Origin: Microbacterium sp.
GTDB taxonomy: Bacteria; Actinomycetota; Actinomycetes; Actinomycetales; Microbacteriaceae
Direction of reading: 5' to 3'
Length of the DNA stretch: 58,285 bases
NCBI RefSeq assembly: GCF_003248605.1
Contig: NZ_QFPF01000005.1
Span: 1 to 58,285, forward strand
The notes below the pieces were generated by a model. The model did not search any database. It was not told the origin of the DNA and worked only from the letters and a program-made list of their open reading frames with translations. Position numbers and translations under genes: made by a program. Positions 16,696 to 24,712 of this stretch are shown piece by piece (position 1 is the stretch's first letter; each line of letters begins with the position of its first letter).

Positions 16696-17951
16696 TTGCC
16701 GTCGAGCTGCGGGACGGCGACCATTTCGATGCCGTGATCGTGGGCGGCGGCCAGGCCGGTCTCGCCCTCAGCTGGCACCTCGTGCAGCAGGGTATCCGGC
16801 ACGTGGTGATCGAGCGCGACACGCTCGTGCACGAGTGGAGCGACGGCCGCTGGGACAACTTCACGCTCGTGACCCCCAACTGGCACTGCCGGCTGCCGGG
16901 TTATCCGTACGACGGAGCCGACCCCGACGGCTTCATGACCCGCGACGAGGTCTACGCCTGGGTGCGGCGCTACGCCGACACCTTCGACGCGCCGGTCGCC
17001 GAGGGCACATCGGTCACACTGGTCGAGACCCGCCCGAGCAGGGGCTTCCGGGTGCGCACGAGCGCCGGCACCATCACCGCGGACTCCGTCATCTCCGCCA
17101 CGGGCGGCTACCACGTTCCCGTCACCCCGGCATGGGCGGGCGACATCCCGGACGCGGTGTTCCAGCTCCACTCGCACGAGTACCGCAACGCGGCACAGCT
17201 GCCCGAGGGGCCCGTGCTCGTGATCGGATCCGGCCAGTCGGGCACGCAGATCGCCGAGGATCTCCTGATCGAGGGGCGCGAGGTCCACCTCGCCCTCGGG
17301 CGCGCCCCGCGGGTCGCCCGTTTCTACCGGGGCAAGGACTGCATGACCTGGCTCGCGGAGATGGGTGTCTACGACGTGCCCGTCGCCGCCCACGGGCCGG
17401 CCAAGCGCGAGTCCACGAACCACTACGTCACGGGCCGAGACGGCGGCCGAGACATCGACCTGCGCGAGTTCGCACGCCGGGGTATGGCCCTCTACGGCCG
17501 CGCGATCGGGTTCTCAGGCGGGGGCTTCCGGTTCGACGACACGCTCGCGGAGAACCTCGACTACGCCGACTCGGTGGCCGAGTCGATCAAGAACGACATC
17601 GATCGCTACATCGCACGCGAAGGCATCCACGCGCCGCCCGAGGACCGCTACGTCGCGCGCTGGCACCCCCACGGTGTGCCGCACGATCTGCCGGCCGCTG
17701 AGATCGCATCGGTGATCTGGTCGATCGGCTTCCGTGCGGACTGGTCGTGGCTCGGCGACCTCGACGTGCTCGACCACGCCGGGCACCCCGCCCACACCTA
17801 CGGAGAGACGAGCGTGCCCGGGTTCCACTTCATCGGCCTGCCGTGGATGCACACGTGGGGCTCCGGACGCTTCCACGCCATCGCGCGCGACGCCGAGCAC
17901 GTCGCGAACATGATCGCTGCCCGGGCGGATCAGCAGGTCCGCGTCGCCTGA
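16692..17951 (+). CDS. FAD-dependent oxidoreductase, MSMEG_0569 family (Nit1C)
   Basis: A 419-aa flavoprotein resembling Baeyer-Villiger and N-hydroxylating monooxygenases. The FAD loop is VGGGQAG (17-23). A second nucleotide loop, IGSGQSGTQIAEDL near residue 180, would bind NADPH, and GLPWMHTWGSGRFHAI closes the FAD site. Within Nit1C it is the only obvious oxygenase and could hydroxylate or oxidise an amine or nitrile precursor; that is inference. A 32-nt gap with its own -10 box separates it from the next gene. Confidence 0.9.
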   Translation: MIAVELRDGDHFDAVIVGGGQAGLALSWHLVQQGIRHVVIERDTLVHEWSDGRWDNFTLVTPNWHCRLPGYPYDGADPDGFMTRDEVYAWVRRYADTFDAPVAEGTSVTLVETRPSRGFRVRTSAGTITADSVISATGGYHVPVTPAWAGDIPDAVFQLHSHEYRNAAQLPEGPVLVIGSGQSGTQIAEDLLIEGREVHLALGRAPRVARFYRGKDCMTWLAEMGVYDVPVAAHGPAKRESTNHYVTGRDGGRDIDLREFARRGMALYGRAIGFSGGGFRFDDTLAENLDYADSVAESIKNDIDRYIAREGIHAPPEDRYVARWHPHGVPHDLPAAEIASVIWSIGFRADWSWLGDLDVLDHAGHPAHTYGETSVPGFHFIGLPWMHTWGSGRFHAIARDAEHVANMIAARADQQVRVA

Positions 17952-17971
17952 GGCGAGCGCGTGCCGAGATA

Positions 17972-17986
17972 TAGCCTGAGGCGATG
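17972..17986 (+). promoter_or_regulatory. Leaderless promoter inside the Nit1C cluster
   Basis: TAGCCT (17972-17977), six bases, then ATG 17984, with no Shine-Dalgarno. It would let the pseudo-nitrilase, glycosyltransferase and acyl-CoA ligase be expressed independently of the upstream nitrogen-controlled genes. Confidence 0.6.
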
Positions 17987-18838
17987 GGCACGGTGACGAT
18001 GGCGGGAGTCGCGGCGCATTTCGGTCGTGACATCGACCGCACGCTCGCGAAGCTGCCGGGCATCATCACCCAGGCGCGCGAGAAGGGCGTGGATCTGCTC
18101 GTCCTTCCCGACGCAACCATCGGCGGATATCTGCTCGAACTCGAGCATCCATCGCAGGACGCGGACAGTGCGCCGCGGTCCGTCGACCTGGACGGTCCCG
18201 AGATCGCGTCGGTGATCGCGATGGCGGGTGGCATGACGGTCTGCTTCGGCGTGGCGGAGCGCGCGAGCGTCGACGGTGCCGAGGTGAGATTCAACACCGC
18301 GGTGTGTGTGACCGGCGACGGAATCCTGGGTACGCATCGCAAGGTGCACCTGCCGCTCGGCGAGTCCGGCATCTACCGAGCCGGTGACGAGTTCGCGGCG
18401 TTCGACACTCCGGTCGGGCGCCTGGGCATGCTGATCGACTTCGACAAGACGTTCCCCGAATCGGCGCGTTCGCTCGCGCTCGACGGCGCCGAGATCCTGG
18501 CGTGCCTCTGCGCCTGGCCGGCCAGCGTCACCGATCGCTCCGACCGCATCCGCAACGATCGGCAAGCGCACCTGTTCGATCTCTACGACTGCGCGCGGGC
18601 GGCCGAGAACCAGGTCTACCTCGTGTCGTCCAACCAGACGGGCGTCATGGGCGGGCTGCGGTTCCTCGGACAGGCGAAGGTCGTCGACCCCGCCGGCGAG
18701 ATCATCGCCAAGACCTGGGCCAAGGGAGGTCTCGCGATCGCGGAGGCCGACGTGAGAGCATCCCGTGCCCGCGCGCGACGCAGCCTCAACCACCTCGAGC
18801 AGCGCGCGGAGCATGCGTACCGGCTGACCACGTCGTGA
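17984..18838 (+). CDS. Nitrilase-fold protein lacking the catalytic Cys (probable pseudoenzyme, Nit1C)
   Basis: A 284-aa carbon-nitrogen hydrolase-fold protein, alignable end to end with the Nit1 nitrilase upstream. The catalytic Cys is replaced by Asp152 (GMLIDFDKTFPE against MQICYDKAFPE) and the catalytic Glu by Asp43 (LPDATIGGY against FPEAAIGGY). Lys120 (HRKVHLPLGE) and the supporting Glu127 remain. The reading frame is intact with normal codon use, so it looks maintained rather than decayed. It may be a regulatory or structural partner of the active nitrilase, since nitrilases form multimers, or a binding protein. Leaderless start at 17984. Confidence 0.85.
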   Translation: MGTVTMAGVAAHFGRDIDRTLAKLPGIITQAREKGVDLLVLPDATIGGYLLELEHPSQDADSAPRSVDLDGPEIASVIAMAGGMTVCFGVAERASVDGAEVRFNTAVCVTGDGILGTHRKVHLPLGESGIYRAGDEFAAFDTPVGRLGMLIDFDKTFPESARSLALDGAEILACLCAWPASVTDRSDRIRNDRQAHLFDLYDCARAAENQVYLVSSNQTGVMGGLRFLGQAKVVDPAGEIIAKTWAKGGLAIAEADVRASRARARRSLNHLEQRAEHAYRLTTS

Positions 18839-19974
18839 AGATCGCCCAGATCACCTACTCGACCAAGCCGCGCGGCGGTGTCGTGCACACCCTCGCGCTG
18901 GCGGAGGCGCTGGCGGCCCGCGGCCACGACGTCGAGGTGTGGACGCTCGGTCGTGGCGATGACACTGCGTTCTTCCGCGCGGTCGATCCCGCCGTGCGGG
19001 TGCGTGTCGTGCCGTTCGAACCGCGCGAGGGCGAAGACGTCGGCGATCGCATCGAGAGGTCGATCGCCGTGATGGCCCGGAGCTTCTCGGCCGACGCCGA
19101 TATCGTGCACGCGCAGGACTGCATCTCGGCGAACGCGGTGGAGGCGGCGGGTGCCGCCTGCGTGCGCACCATCCACCACCTCGACGCGTTCACGACACCC
19201 AGGCTCATCGAGTGCCACGAGCTCGCCATCCATCGCCCCGTCGCCCGAATCTGCGTCTCGCGCGCCGTCGCCGCCGAGGTCGCGACCGAGTACGGCTACA
19301 CGCCCACCGTGATCCCGAACGGCGTCGATGCGGAGCGCTTCGAGGCGGCCGCCGGGCCCGCGGGGGACTCGGAGCGGTCGCGGTGGCGCGCCGAGCTGGG
19401 AGACTACGTGCTCGCGCTGGGCGGGATCGAGCCGCGCAAGGGATCGATCGATCTGCTCGAGGCGTTCGCGATGCTGCGCGCGAGACGGCGTGAGCTTCGG
19501 CTTGTCTTCGGCGGCGGCGAGACGCTCTTCGACTACCGCTCCTACCGCGAAGCCTTCGACCGGCGAGCCGAGCAGTTGGGTGTGGTCCCCACGATTCTCG
19601 GCACGCTGCCGGACGGGGACGTGCCGTCGCTCGTGGCCGCCGCGCGCGCTCTCGCCTTCGTCTCGACCAAGGAGGGGTTCGGGCTCGCCGCGATGGAAGC
19701 GCTGGCGGCGGGCGTGCCCGTCGTCGCCCGCGACCTTCCCGTCGTGCGCGAGGTCTTCGGCGAGGCGGTGACCTACGCGACGGACGCGCGAGGGATCGCC
19801 GACGCCCTCGGCCGGGTGATCGGCGATGGTGTGGTCGACCCGATCGCCGGGGTGCGACTGGCGCGTTCCTACACGTGGCAGATGGCCGCGCGGGCGCACG
19901 AGGACTTCTACCGGGCCCTGCTCGGGAGAGGAGGCGAACGGGATGCGGCAGTCCCTCTCCTCGATCATCGCTGA
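18835..19974 (+). CDS. Glycosyltransferase, MSMEG_0565 family (GT4-like, Nit1C)
   Basis: A 379-aa retaining GT-B glycosyltransferase. N-terminal motif KPRGGVVHTLALAEAL, hinge VIPNGVDAERF, and C-terminal donor-site motif STKEGFGLAAMEALAAG with the EX7E signature. The GTG start overlaps the pseudo-nitrilase stop (GTGA). This family sits in the extended actinobacterial version of Nit1C. Its presence suggests that the product or an intermediate is glycosylated, or that a sugar is its scaffold. Confidence 0.88.
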   Translation: MKIAQITYSTKPRGGVVHTLALAEALAARGHDVEVWTLGRGDDTAFFRAVDPAVRVRVVPFEPREGEDVGDRIERSIAVMARSFSADADIVHAQDCISANAVEAAGAACVRTIHHLDAFTTPRLIECHELAIHRPVARICVSRAVAAEVATEYGYTPTVIPNGVDAERFEAAAGPAGDSERSRWRAELGDYVLALGGIEPRKGSIDLLEAFAMLRARRRELRLVFGGGETLFDYRSYREAFDRRAEQLGVVPTILGTLPDGDVPSLVAAARALAFVSTKEGFGLAAMEALAAGVPVVARDLPVVREVFGEAVTYATDARGIADALGRVIGDGVVDPIAGVRLARSYTWQMAARAHEDFYRALLGRGGERDAAVPLLDHR

Positions 19975-21364
19975 CCGCGCGCGATCGCATCCCGACGAGG
20001 TCGTCGTCATCGACCGCGACGGGCCGATGACCGCGGTCGAGCTCGACGACGCGGCGACCCGACTGGCCCACCTGCTGGTCGATCGTGGGGTCGGTCACGA
20101 CGACCTCGTCACGGTGTCGCTGCCCAACGGCAGGGACTACGTCATCGCCTGCGCCGCCGTCTGGCGGGCGGGCGCCACGCCCCAGCCGGTCTCACGTGGC
20201 CTCACCGATGCGGAACGGGCGGCCGTGGAGGCCGCAGCACGTCCACGGGCGGCGATCGGCCGCAGGCCGCACTCGCCACGGATCCCATGGATCGATTCCC
20301 TCGTCGCTCCGCCCGTCGACCGGGCGCTTCCCGACCTGGTCGCCACGTCGTGGAAGGCCCCGACGACATCGGGATCGACGGGCAGGCCGAAGGTCGTGCG
20401 AGCGAACGCGCCCGCGGCGATGGATCCCACGGTGCCGGTCGCCAAGTTCCTGCCGCTACGTGCGACGCAGCTGGTCGCGGGCCCGATGACGCACTCCGCG
20501 ACCTTCACCTACGCGTTCCGGGGCCTGCTGACCGGGCATCGGCTGGTCATCCTGCCGCGCTTTGACGAGCGCGCCTGGCTCGAGGCGGTCCAGACGCACG
20601 CCGTGACGTGGGCTCTCGTGGTGCCGACGATGATGCACCGGCTCCTGCGGCTTCCCGTCTCGGAGCGCGACCCGCTCAGACTCCGATCGATCGAGACCCT
20701 CCTGCACATGGGTGCGCCCTGCGCCGTCGACCTCAAACGCGCCTTTCTCGACTGGGTCGGCGCCGAGCGCGTCGTCGAGGTGTACGCGGGCTCCGAGTCG
20801 AACGGGCTGACCATGATCCGGGGTGATGAATGGCTCGAGCATCCCGGGAGCGTCGGGCGACCCATCGGCGGGACCGAGGTGCAGATCCGTTCGCCGGCGG
20901 GCGAGGAGCGTGCGGTCGGTGAGACGGGCCTCGTGTGGATGCGACGCGGCGAGACGTCCGCCTACGACTACATCGGCTCCGCGTCTCGCCGAGACCCGCT
21001 CGGGTGGGACACCCTCGGCGACATCGGTCGTCTCGACGCCGAGGGCTACCTTCACCTCATCGACCGCGAGGACGATCTCATCATCCGCGGCGGCGAGAAG
21101 GTGTACCCCGTCGAGATCGAGCGCGTGCTCGAACAGCACCCCGACATCCGCAGCGCGGTGGCGTTCGGTGTGCCCGATGACGCGCTCGGGCAGCGCATCG
21201 CCGCCGTGCTCGACGTCGCGGGGGCGACGGTGGACGAGGCCGAACTGGTCGGGTGGGCGCGGCAGCGCCTCGGGTGGCGCGCGCCTGCCGTGCTTCGCCT
21301 CGTCCGCGAACCCGTCCGCGACGACGCAGGCAAGACGTCCCGCCGACGGTGGGCTCGCGCCTGA
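19943..21364 (+). CDS. AMP-dependent acyl-CoA synthetase/ligase (Nit1C-associated)
   Basis: A 473-aa ANL-superfamily enzyme. The A3 core motif is TTSGSTGRPKVV (about 141-152), followed by YAGSESNGLTM, the hinge DREDDLIIRGGEKVYPVEIE, and the C-terminal catalytic Lys region DDAGKTSRR. It activates a carboxylate as acyl-AMP for transfer to CoA or an amine. It overlaps the glycosyltransferase by 32 nt with GAGAGGAGG before ATG 19943. It closes the cluster and is convergent with the MFS gene. A carboxylate released by the nitrilase is one conceivable substrate. Confidence 0.88.
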   Translation: MRQSLSSIIADRARSHPDEVVVIDRDGPMTAVELDDAATRLAHLLVDRGVGHDDLVTVSLPNGRDYVIACAAVWRAGATPQPVSRGLTDAERAAVEAAARPRAAIGRRPHSPRIPWIDSLVAPPVDRALPDLVATSWKAPTTSGSTGRPKVVRANAPAAMDPTVPVAKFLPLRATQLVAGPMTHSATFTYAFRGLLTGHRLVILPRFDERAWLEAVQTHAVTWALVVPTMMHRLLRLPVSERDPLRLRSIETLLHMGAPCAVDLKRAFLDWVGAERVVEVYAGSESNGLTMIRGDEWLEHPGSVGRPIGGTEVQIRSPAGEERAVGETGLVWMRRGETSAYDYIGSASRRDPLGWDTLGDIGRLDAEGYLHLIDREDDLIIRGGEKVYPVEIERVLEQHPDIRSAVAFGVPDDALGQRIAAVLDVAGATVDEAELVGWARQRLGWRAPAVLRLVREPVRDDAGKTSRRRWARA

Positions 21365-21373
21365 CCGGAAGAC

Positions 21374-22705
21374 TCAGGCTCGAGTGAGGGGGATCGGCGT
21401 CGTGCCCGCCGCCTCGTCACTGAACTCCACCGGCTCGGGAGCGATGATCGACACCGGACGCGTGTGGCCGAGCGAGAGCCCGAACCGCCGCGTCTCGTGG
21501 CGGTGCACGCGGCCGGATGCCAGCATCCACGTCGCCCCGATGAGGAACGCGGCGAACCCCGCTGCGGCGCCCACGAGGATCGCCATGCGCGGGCCGAACT
21601 GTCCCGCGATCCAGCCGACGATGGGGGCCCCGACCGGCGTGCCGCCCATGATGACGGCGACATAGAGCGCCATCACCCGCCCGCGCACGGCCGGGTCGGT
21701 GGTCGTCTGCACGTAGCCGTTGGCCGTGGTCAGGGTCGTGACGACGCTGAATCCGACGAGCACGAGCGTCGCGGCGTACGCCCAGTACGAGGGCATCAGC
21801 ACGGACAGCGCCGACGCGAGGCCGAAACCGAGAGTGGCGATGATCACCACGCGGATGCGGGCGCGATCGCGGCGTGCGGCGAGCAGGGCGCCGGCGAGCG
21901 AGCCGATCGCGAGGATCGATGAGAGCAGGCCGAACCCGTCGGCCTGCTGCCCGAACTCCAGCGCCATCGTCGACGCGAAGATCGGGAAGTTCATGCCGAA
22001 CGCGCCCATCAGGAACACCATCGCGAACACGACGAGCAGGTCGGGCCGGTGCGAGACGTACCGGAAGCCCTCGGCGATGCGCGAGCGTCCCGGGGCGCTG
22101 GCACGCGGGATCAGCTCGGCGGGCCGGATCAGCAGCAGCGCGATCGCCATCGCGAGGAATGTGAACGCGTTGGCGATGAACACCCAGCCGGTGCCTATCG
22201 CGACGATCATGATGCCCGCCACGGCGGGGCCGATCATGCGGGCCCCGTTGAAGGATGCTGCATTCAGGGCGATCGCGTTGGAGGCGTTCTCGCGCTCCAC
22301 GATGTCGGAGACGAACGCCTGCCGGGCCGGGTTGTCGAAGGCGGTCGCGACGCCGAGCGCCAGCGCGAAGCCGTACATCATCGGCAGAGTCATGACGCCG
22401 GTCAGCAGCAGAACGCCGAGGGCGATCGCCAGCAGCAGCATCGCGCCCTGCGTGATCATGAGCAGTCGGCGCCGGTCGAACCTGTCGGCGACCCATCCCG
22501 TCACGCTCACGAGCAGCAGCGGGGGCCCGAACTGCAGCGCCATCGTGATGCCCATCGCGCCGGGATCGTTGTCGGTCAGCTCGGTCAGCACGACCCAGCT
22601 CTGCGCGGTCGACTGCATCCACGCGCCGATGTTCGACACGAGCGCGCCGATGAACCAGACGCGGTAGTTGAACACCGAGAACGAGCGGAACATGCTCGAG
22701 CTCAT
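21374..22705 (-). CDS. MFS transporter (EntS-like, DHA3 type)
   Basis: A 443-aa major facilitator permease with about 12 hydrophobic helices. The DHA3-type signature DRFDRRRLLM follows TM2, FDNPARQAFVSDIV lies in the TM4-5 region, and GPAVAGIMIVAIG follows. This branch is usually annotated as enterobactin exporter or macrolide efflux. ATG 22705 overlaps the MarR stop by four bases, so it is co-translated with its likely regulator. Substrate unknown. Confidence 0.9.
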   Translation of the reverse strand: MSSSMFRSFSVFNYRVWFIGALVSNIGAWMQSTAQSWVVLTELTDNDPGAMGITMALQFGPPLLLVSVTGWVADRFDRRRLLMITQGAMLLLAIALGVLLLTGVMTLPMMYGFALALGVATAFDNPARQAFVSDIVERENASNAIALNAASFNGARMIGPAVAGIMIVAIGTGWVFIANAFTFLAMAIALLLIRPAELIPRASAPGRSRIAEGFRYVSHRPDLLVVFAMVFLMGAFGMNFPIFASTMALEFGQQADGFGLLSSILAIGSLAGALLAARRDRARIRVVIIATLGFGLASALSVLMPSYWAYAATLVLVGFSVVTTLTTANGYVQTTTDPAVRGRVMALYVAVIMGGTPVGAPIVGWIAGQFGPRMAILVGAAAGFAAFLIGATWMLASGRVHRHETRRFGLSLGHTRPVSIIAPEPVEFSDEAAGTTPIPLTRA

Positions 22706-23151
22706 CGGTCGGCCATCCGGGTCATGATCTCGGCCGCGGCCGCGAGCGTCGCCCGCTCGTCGGCGGACAGCTCGGCGAGCGCGTCGTCAAGCCACGCGTC
22801 GCGGCGCCTGCTCGTCTCGACGACGATCTCGTGACCGGCCTCGGTGAGCGAGACGTTGACCTTGCGGCGATCGGCGTCGTCGGGGTTGCGCTCGAGGTAC
22901 CCGGACTCCTCGAGACAGTTGACGGTGCGGTTCATCGACGGCGCCGACACACGCTCACGCTCGGCGAGTTCGCCGAGCGTGTGTGGGCCGCGCATCTTGA
23001 GCCACCCGAGCACGGCCAACTGCCCGTCGCTCATCGTGTCGATCGCGCGCTGGTTGCGCAGGCGCCGCGCGAATCGCAGAACGGCGCCGCGCAGACGCGA
23101 CGCCTCGGTCGAGTGATCGTCGGTGGCAGCGGGCGCGGAATCGGGTCTCAT
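22702..23151 (-). CDS. MarR-family transcriptional regulator
   Basis: A 149-aa winged-helix repressor. Core: LAVLGWLKMRGPHTLGELAERERVSAPSMNRTVNCLEESGYLERN; the wing DDADRRKVNVSLTEAG gives the DxRxxxxxLT signature. The start is ambiguous: ATG 23151 (MRPDSAP) or ATG 23166 (MLNKRMRP). I prefer 23151 because a TATGCT -10-like box (plus-strand AGCATA, 23162-23167) overlaps the earlier ATG. It probably represses itself and the efflux gene from the AT-rich inverted repeat upstream. Confidence 0.9.
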   Translation of the reverse strand: MRPDSAPAATDDHSTEASRLRGAVLRFARRLRNQRAIDTMSDGQLAVLGWLKMRGPHTLGELAERERVSAPSMNRTVNCLEESGYLERNPDDADRRKVNVSLTEAGHEIVVETSRRRDAWLDDALAELSADERATLAAAAEIMTRMADR

Positions 23152-23158
23152 TCTTTTG

Positions 23159-23190
23159 TTTAGCATAGCTCATTACCAAGGCTAACTAAA
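23159..23190. promoter_or_regulatory. MarR operator-like AT-rich inverted repeat
   Basis: TTTAG (23159-23163) and CTAAA (23186-23190) flank an AT-rich core. Nested TTAGC (23160-23164) and GCTAA (23181-23185) arms share the same centre within two bases. It overlaps the -10 boxes proposed for the MarR gene. Confidence 0.55.
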
Positions 23191-23242
23191 TCGTGGGCCG
23201 CCGCGTGGGTCGTGCGGGGCCGCCGCGCGCGCCCCCGCCCCT

Positions 23243-23257
23243 AGACTCGACCGCGTG
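23243..23257 (+). promoter_or_regulatory. Leaderless promoter of the alpha/beta hydrolase
   Basis: TAGACT (23243-23248), six bases, GTG 23255; no Shine-Dalgarno. Confidence 0.6.
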
Positions 23258-24115
23258 CCCGAGTTCACCGACGCCCATGGCATCACGATCGTCTACGACG
23301 TGCATCCCGCCCGCGGCGCCGCCCGGGGCGTGGTGCAGCTGCTGCACGGCGTCGGCGAACACGCCGGCCGCTACGGCAGCCTCATCGACGCCCTGAACAC
23401 CGCCGGGTTCACCGTCTACGCCGACGATCACCGCGGCCACGGCCGCACCGGGCTGGCGCATCACGGCACGCCCGAGCGCCTCGGCAGACTGGGCCCGGGC
23501 GGCATGCCCGCCACGCTCGACGCGCTCTGGCAGCTGACCGGATTGATCCGCACCCTGCACCCCGGCCTCCCCCTCGTTCTGCTCGGGCACTCGTGGGGCT
23601 CGTTCCTTGCGCAGATGCTGCTCGACCGGCATGCCGACGCGTACGACGCGCTCGTCCTGTCGGGGTCGGCGCTGCGCTGGCCCGGCTCACTCAATCCCGG
23701 CGACCTCAACGCACCGTGGAAGCACGAGGATCCGACGGGGCTCGCGTGGCTCTCCTCCGATCCCTCCGTGGGCGAGGCGTTCGCCGCCGACCCGCTCACG
23801 ACGTCGCAGCCGCTGCTGAAGCTGTTCGGCCCGATCGACGCGGCGCGTCTGTACGGGCGCCCGCGCCGGGGCCTGCGCGAGGCGGTGGGCCACAGCATCC
23901 CGATCCTTCTCATGGTCGGCCGCGACGACACCGTCGGCGGGCCCGTCTCGGTGCACCGGCTCGCCCGCGCCTACCGCGAGCGCTCGGGGTTCGACGACGT
24001 CACGACGCTGGTCTACCCGGGCGCGCGGCACGAGATCTTCAACGAGGTGCAGCAGGGCGAGGTGCGCGCCGACCTGCTCGTGTGGCTCGACGCGCGATTC
24101 GCGGCGAGGGTCTGA
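23255..24115 (+). CDS. Alpha/beta hydrolase, monoacylglycerol-lipase type
   Basis: A 286-aa cytosolic serine hydrolase. The oxyanion region HGVGEHAGRYGSLIDAL and DHRGHGRTG are typical of lysophospholipase/monoglyceride lipase; the nucleophile elbow is LGHSWGSFLAQ. The acid and base follow in GRDDTVGG and GARHEIFNE. The leaderless GTG start is favoured over internal ATGs because the -10 box is six bases away and the N-terminus PEFTDAHGITIVYDV matches the family start. Confidence 0.88.
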   Translation: MPEFTDAHGITIVYDVHPARGAARGVVQLLHGVGEHAGRYGSLIDALNTAGFTVYADDHRGHGRTGLAHHGTPERLGRLGPGGMPATLDALWQLTGLIRTLHPGLPLVLLGHSWGSFLAQMLLDRHADAYDALVLSGSALRWPGSLNPGDLNAPWKHEDPTGLAWLSSDPSVGEAFAADPLTTSQPLLKLFGPIDAARLYGRPRRGLREAVGHSIPILLMVGRDDTVGGPVSVHRLARAYRERSGFDDVTTLVYPGARHEIFNEVQQGEVRADLLVWLDARFAARV

Positions 24116-24122
24116 GATCGCC

Positions 24123-24671
24123 GTGACCGACGCGCCCGCTCGCCCGCACACGCGCCCCCGTGTCGATCTCATCCGCGGCCTCGTGGTCGTCGCGGCACTG
24201 CCCGGCGCCGTGACCACGCCCGTCGCCGTGGCGGCGGTGCTCGAGGGCGGCATCTCGCTCGGCACGGTCGTATCAGCGGCGGTGCTGTCGCCCCTCGTCC
24301 TTCCGGGTGTGCTCGGCGGCGCCTTCTCCGGCTTCCGGGTGTTCTCCGTCTTCGGCGCGGCGCACGGGCACGAGCGGGGGGATGCTGCCGCCGAGCGCTC
24401 GGAAGCCGACGCCGAGGTTCGCGTGCGCTCGTTCGGGGGCGACCTGCTGTGGGGCGCCGTTGTCGCGGCGGTCGCCGGCATCCTCGGTGCGCTGCTCGCC
24501 GGTGTGGCGACTGGTTCGGCCGCTCCGGCCGCCCTCGTGGTCATCGCCGTGCTGCCCGTCGCGTGGGGGATCGGCTGGTGCGTGGGCGCCGTGATCGGCG
24601 CGACTCTCGCGGCCGCGACGGCGATCGGGTGGGGCGCCGTGCGGTCCCGGCGCCGCGGCAGAGGCGCCTGA
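24123..24671 (+). CDS. Hypothetical membrane protein
   Basis: A 182-aa protein with about four hydrophobic helices (residues 17-40, 43-65, 101-125 and 131-165) and a charged loop in the middle. It starts 7 nt after the hydrolase stop and is probably in the same operon. I do not recognise a family. The Ala/Val-rich composition is typical of actinobacterial membrane proteins of unknown role. Confidence 0.7.
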   Translation: MTDAPARPHTRPRVDLIRGLVVVAALPGAVTTPVAVAAVLEGGISLGTVVSAAVLSPLVLPGVLGGAFSGFRVFSVFGAAHGHERGDAAAERSEADAEVRVRSFGGDLLWGAVVAAVAGILGALLAGVATGSAAPAALVVIAVLPVAWGIGWCVGAVIGATLAAATAIGWGAVRSRRRGRGA

Positions 24672-24697
24672 TCCGGACCCCGTGGGTCCGCCCGCTT

Positions 24698-24712
24698 TAG
24701 GCTGAGGGGATG
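24698..24712 (+). promoter_or_regulatory. Leaderless promoter of the lipoate ligase gene
   Basis: TAGGCT (24698-24703), six bases, ATG 24710. GTGGGTCCG and its near-complement CGGACCC sit just upstream (24673-24690) and may end the preceding transcript. Confidence 0.6.
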
